NCBI RefSeq assembly: GCF_021556435.1
Contig: NZ_JAKGCU010000013.1
Location: 1 to 64,000, forward strand
Direction of reading: 5' to 3'
From: Gordonia tangerina
GTDB taxonomy: Bacteria; Actinomycetota; Actinomycetes; Mycobacteriales; Mycobacteriaceae
Length of the DNA: 64,000 nucleotides
Below are positions 61,036 to 64,000 of the stretch, in pieces (the stretch's first letter is position 1; the number at the start of each line of letters is the position of its first letter). The position numbers and the translations under genes were made by a program. A model generated the notes under the pieces. It was given only the letters and a program-made list of their open reading frames with translations. It did no database searches and was not told the DNA's origin.

Positions 61036-64000
61036 TCAACGCTCGACTCTGCCCAGCAGTTCGTCCAGAAACCGCACCGGCGGTCGGCGGGTGGAGTCAC
61101 TCCAGGTGTCCTTGCCGATGTCGGAGCGGATCGCCTCCACCAACCGCAGGAAGGTGACTCCCCCGTCGAGCGGATAGCGCACCATACCGGTGTCGACGCA
61201 GCGCACCACCACCTGTGCTGCTTGCTGTTTCGCCTCGTCCATCCGACCGGCCGCCGCCAGGCAGGTGGCCAGCAAACGCGCGGCGCGCAGCTTCGCACGT
61301 TCTCGGCCGGTCGTCGCGAGATGGTCCACCCAGTCCTGCGCCCAACGCAGTCCCTGGTCACGATCGGCCGCGTCGGAACTGTCGCGCAGCAGCCGGATGG
61401 CGCTCGCCGCATCGAGTTGGGCGACGATGGCGGCGATCCCAACATCGGGAAAGGTCCGAGTGTCGTAGGTGACCCGAGGGTGCACGCCACGCCGCGCCGG
61501 CAGATCTTGGATCACGTACTCCGCCTCAACAAACGCCCTCAAGCGCGGTGAATCCAGCCGGTCGGCGATGTCGATCCCTTCGTCGAGCAACGCGGCCGCG
61601 CCGGCCCGGTCCCCGTCGAGCACGGCCAACCGCGCGCCGATGATGAAGCGTGCCTTGATCATGTCGATGACGCCTTCGTCGGCGCCCAGTTTGGAACTCT
61701 CCTCGATCAACCGTCGAGACTCGTCGACACGACCACGTTCGTAGAGCACATCGGCCAACACTGCGCAGGCCAGCCGTGCGCCCTGCGACTTGGTGGCCGA
61801 CCGGGTGTCGACGGACACCCGCAGTGCGCTGCGGAAGCATTCTTCGGCTCGGTCGAGTTCGAGCTGTTCGAAGTAGGCGATCCCGTCGAGCGCATGGCCG
61901 TACATGACGGCGTACGGCCCGGTGTTCTGCTGGTGGTAGGGAGTGGCCTGCTGCTGCCGACGATGCGCGGCGTCGAAATCGAAACGGAACGTCTCCGCGA
62001 TGGTCGCCACGTTCGCGGCCGCGGAGACGACGAACGCCGGCAACGTCTCCGGACGCGCCAGCGCCTCGGCCACCAACTCGTCGATGCCGTCGGTGCGGTC
62101 TGCGGTGACCCGAACGCATCCTTCTAGAACGTCGGCCTCCACACGGATGTCCGGGTCGCCGTGGTCGGGGCTGGCCGCCAGGGCGGCTGCGACCCGCGAC
62201 AACGCGCCCTCGGCCGACGTGGTCCGGTGCAGCAGCACATTCGCCCAGGTCAGCAACAGTTGCACCCGAGGACTCTTGGCCACTGCCGCGGGCGGCAGTT
62301 TATCCACCAACCCCAACAGCGTTGCCATGTGCGCATGCTCGATGAGGGTGCGCCCGTCGGCTTCCACCAACGCCACCGCGCGGTCGGTATCACCCGCAGC
62401 CAGTGCGTGATTGACGGCCTCCGCGGGCATCCCGTGGGCGGCGAACCACTCCGACGCGGTGCCGTGTAGGCGGATGATCGCATCGGGCATGTCGCGTTCG
62501 AGTCGGCGCCGCAGGAACTCGGCAAACAACGGGTGGAAGCGGAACCACTCCCCTTCCTGATCCACCCTGCGCAAGAACAGATCTCGGGTTTCGATGTCCT
62601 CCAGCAAAGCCTGTCCTCGCGGCTGACCGCTGAGCGCGGAGGCGAGACCGGCGCAGAGACGCTCGGGAGGTGAGACGGTCAGCAGGAACTCGAGTACCTC
62701 GGGTTCCAGGGTGGACAGTACGTTCTCTGCCAGGAAGTCGCCGATGGCATGATGTCGGCCCGAGATGTGGCTGATGAGTTCGGCCGGGGTGTCGGCTCCC
62801 CGCAACGACAGACAGGCCAGCTGCAACGCCGCCACCCATCCGTCGGTGGAGTTGCGCAACTCCGTGACCTCCGCACCCTGCAACGGCAGTCCGGCGACGT
62901 CGACGAGGAACGAATGGGCTTCGGCCGCATCGAAACACAGACCAGCGATATCGATCTCGACGAGTTCGTCGAGCACCTGCATCCGGCTGATGGGCAGCCC
63001 CGCCCGCGATCGGCTGGTGATCACGACCTGTAGATGGTGGCATCCGCGTTCCAACAGGAAGTCCATCGCGGCGATCGACGCCGGATCGCTCACCCGGTGC
63101 CAGTCGTCGACGACGATCGCCAACTGCTCATGCCGGGCGTGGATCTCATTGATCAGCGACGTCAGCACGTACTGTTCGGCTTTCGCGCCGTGCTCCTCGA
63201 TGACCTCGGCGAGGTCCCCGACCACCACCGGCGCCGCACGCCGCAACGCCTCGACGATGTTGGCGAGGAACCGCGCGAGGTCGTTGTCGTCGTCGTCGAC
63301 GGTCAACCACGCCACCGCCACGCCGTCGCGTACGAGTTCTTCGCCCCACTGGGTGGCCACAGTGGTCTTCCCGTAGCCGGCGGGCGCATGGATGACGATG
63401 AGCCGGCGACGTTCGCCCGCCCGGAGGATCTCCATCAGCCGATCCCGCGGCACCTGCGCGCGTGGCCGCACTGGCGGCCGGAACTTGGTCGACGGAGTCG
63501 GCGGGGCCGTGGTGATCCCGGCCCGCACCCGCCGGTCGGGGCCGGCACCGATCGGGTCGGAGGCGGACTCGATCGGCAGCGCCATCTCGTCGACGGACAG
63601 TCCCAGCTGCCGTTGCACGTCACGCAGGCCCTCGCCGTATTCGACGACCGTTCCCGGCCGATCGTCCGGGTCGCGCGCCATGGCCCACTCCACCGCACGC
63701 GACAACGGCGCCGGAATACCCGCCGCACGAAGATCCGGGAGCGGTTCGGCCGACATCCGCAGGAACTGCGCGACCACCTGCTCGCCGCTGCGACGTTCGA
63801 AGGCGGCATGGCCGGTGAGTGCACAGAACAGGGTCGCTCCCAGGCCGTATACGTCGGTCGCGACCGACGGCGCCGCCCCGGACAACAGTTCGGGTGCGGT
63901 GAACGCCGGCGAACCGGTCACCATGTCGGCGTCGGTTTCGAAGCCGCCGGCGATACGTGCGATCCCGAAGTCGGTGAGCTGCGGTTCGCCGTATTCGGTG
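61036..64000 (-). CDS. PknK-like Ser/Thr protein kinase with MalT-type STAND domain, N-terminus beyond the window
   Basis: 987 residues are visible; the protein continues past the right edge. The first visible residues already contain the kinase magnesium motif LTDFGIAR and then the activation-loop end TGSPAFTAPE, so a Hanks-type kinase domain lies mostly outside. After a ~60-residue linker comes a STAND NTPase: HAPAGYGKTTVATQ (P-loop), AIVVDDWHR (Walker B) and ITSRSRAGLP. A helical TPR-like solenoid ends at LGRVER without a LuxR HTH. This matches mycobacterial PknK, which regulates transcription and growth. Convergent with the metallophosphoesterase gene, 15 bases apart. Confidence 0.87.
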   Translation of the reverse strand, partial: TEYGEPQLTDFGIARIAGGFETDADMVTGSPAFTAPELLSGAAPSVATDVYGLGATLFCALTGHAAFERRSGEQVVAQFLRMSAEPLPDLRAAGIPAPLSRAVEWAMARDPDDRPGTVVEYGEGLRDVQRQLGLSVDEMALPIESASDPIGAGPDRRVRAGITTAPPTPSTKFRPPVRPRAQVPRDRLMEILRAGERRRLIVIHAPAGYGKTTVATQWGEELVRDGVAVAWLTVDDDDNDLARFLANIVEALRRAAPVVVGDLAEVIEEHGAKAEQYVLTSLINEIHARHEQLAIVVDDWHRVSDPASIAAMDFLLERGCHHLQVVITSRSRAGLPISRMQVLDELVEIDIAGLCFDAAEAHSFLVDVAGLPLQGAEVTELRNSTDGWVAALQLACLSLRGADTPAELISHISGRHHAIGDFLAENVLSTLEPEVLEFLLTVSPPERLCAGLASALSGQPRGQALLEDIETRDLFLRRVDQEGEWFRFHPLFAEFLRRRLERDMPDAIIRLHGTASEWFAAHGMPAEAVNHALAAGDTDRAVALVEADGRTLIEHAHMATLLGLVDKLPPAAVAKSPRVQLLLTWANVLLHRTTSAEGALSRVAAALAASPDHGDPDIRVEADVLEGCVRVTADRTDGIDELVAEALARPETLPAFVVSAAANVATIAETFRFDFDAAHRRQQQATPYHQQNTGPYAVMYGHALDGIAYFEQLELDRAEECFRSALRVSVDTRSATKSQGARLACAVLADVLYERGRVDESRRLIEESSKLGADEGVIDMIKARFIIGARLAVLDGDRAGAAALLDEGIDIADRLDSPRLRAFVEAEYVIQDLPARRGVHPRVTYDTRTFPDVGIAAIVAQLDAASAIRLLRDSSDAADRDQGLRWAQDWVDHLATTGRERAKLRAARLLATCLAAAGRMDEAKQQAAQVVVRCVDTGMVRYPLDGGVTFLRLVEAIRSDIGKDTWSDSTRRPPVRFLDELLGRVER

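Overview
The window is high-GC actinobacterial DNA. An LGFP-repeat cell-surface protein, a Ddn-type deazaflavin-dependent reductase, a mycothiol-reductase-like DsbA-fold protein, a PknK-type kinase/STAND protein and the gene order MTA phosphorylase - GalE3-like epimerase - (Rv0541c-like, Rv0539-like, Rv0540-like) all point to a mycolic-acid-containing member of Mycobacteriales. Gordonia or a close relative is my best guess; this is inference from gene content, since no rRNA or tRNA gene is present.

Region 1 (1-9.3 kb): the 5' end of an ISL3-type transposase sits at the left edge. It is followed by a complete type I restriction-modification operon on the minus strand (hsdM, hsdS, hsdR) with a fourth gene attached, an OLD-like ABC ATPase with a C-terminal TOPRIM domain. 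Stops and starts overlap or nearly touch, so the four genes look co-transcribed. Region 2 (9.5-15 kb): visibly lower-GC accessory genes, mostly unknown. They include an Xre/MbcA/ParS-antitoxin-like protein without an adjacent toxin, a protein with a HEPN-type RNxxxH motif, a DUF4238 protein, two tiny ORFs and an AlbA_2/Schlafen-type putative DNA-binding protein. This looks like a defence or accessory island. Region 3 (15.1-18.1 kb): one membrane-anchored protein with about twenty 11-residue pentapeptide-type repeats, bracketed by two imperfect ~100-bp direct repeats 2955 bp apart. It may be a mobile or duplicated cassette.

Region 4 (18.3-33.9 kb): lipid, amino-acid and redox metabolism. A fatty-acyl-reductase-like SDR is paired with a large protein whose C-terminal half resembles cyanobacterial acyl-ACP reductase. 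Then come enoyl-CoA hydratase, a Leu/Phe/Val-type dehydrogenase divergent from an Lrp regulator, an APC amino-acid permease, a MarR - extradiol dioxygenase divergent pair with palindromic candidate operators, a frameshifted acyl-CoA synthetase, a Ddn-like reductase, an HD hydrolase, an LGFP protein, a hotdog thioesterase, a Uma2 protein, a DsbA-fold protein, two very small membrane peptides and a secreted cupin.

Region 5 (34-44.9 kb): purine salvage (MTA phosphorylase) coupled to a sugar-nucleotide epimerase, an OmpR-type two-component system, and a polytopic membrane protein. A tightly overlapped operon follows (glycosyltransferase, DUF2064 protein, methyltransferase, membrane molybdopterin oxidoreductase), then threonine aldolase and a siderophore-interacting protein. 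Region 6 (45-58.5 kb): an alpha/beta hydrolase, a PPOX/DJ-1 pair, a rhodanese, an NmrA-like protein with a CPBP protease, a metallo-beta-lactamase, a phosphodiesterase with an N-terminal membrane domain, an ArsR/SRPBCC/DHFR-like operon, and a MarR/SDR pair divergent from a DHA2 MFS exporter across a perfect palindrome. Region 7 (58.5-64 kb): a strong bidirectional terminator, a solitary ectoine hydroxylase, a membrane metallophosphoesterase and the C-terminal ~990 residues of a PknK-like kinase running off the right edge.
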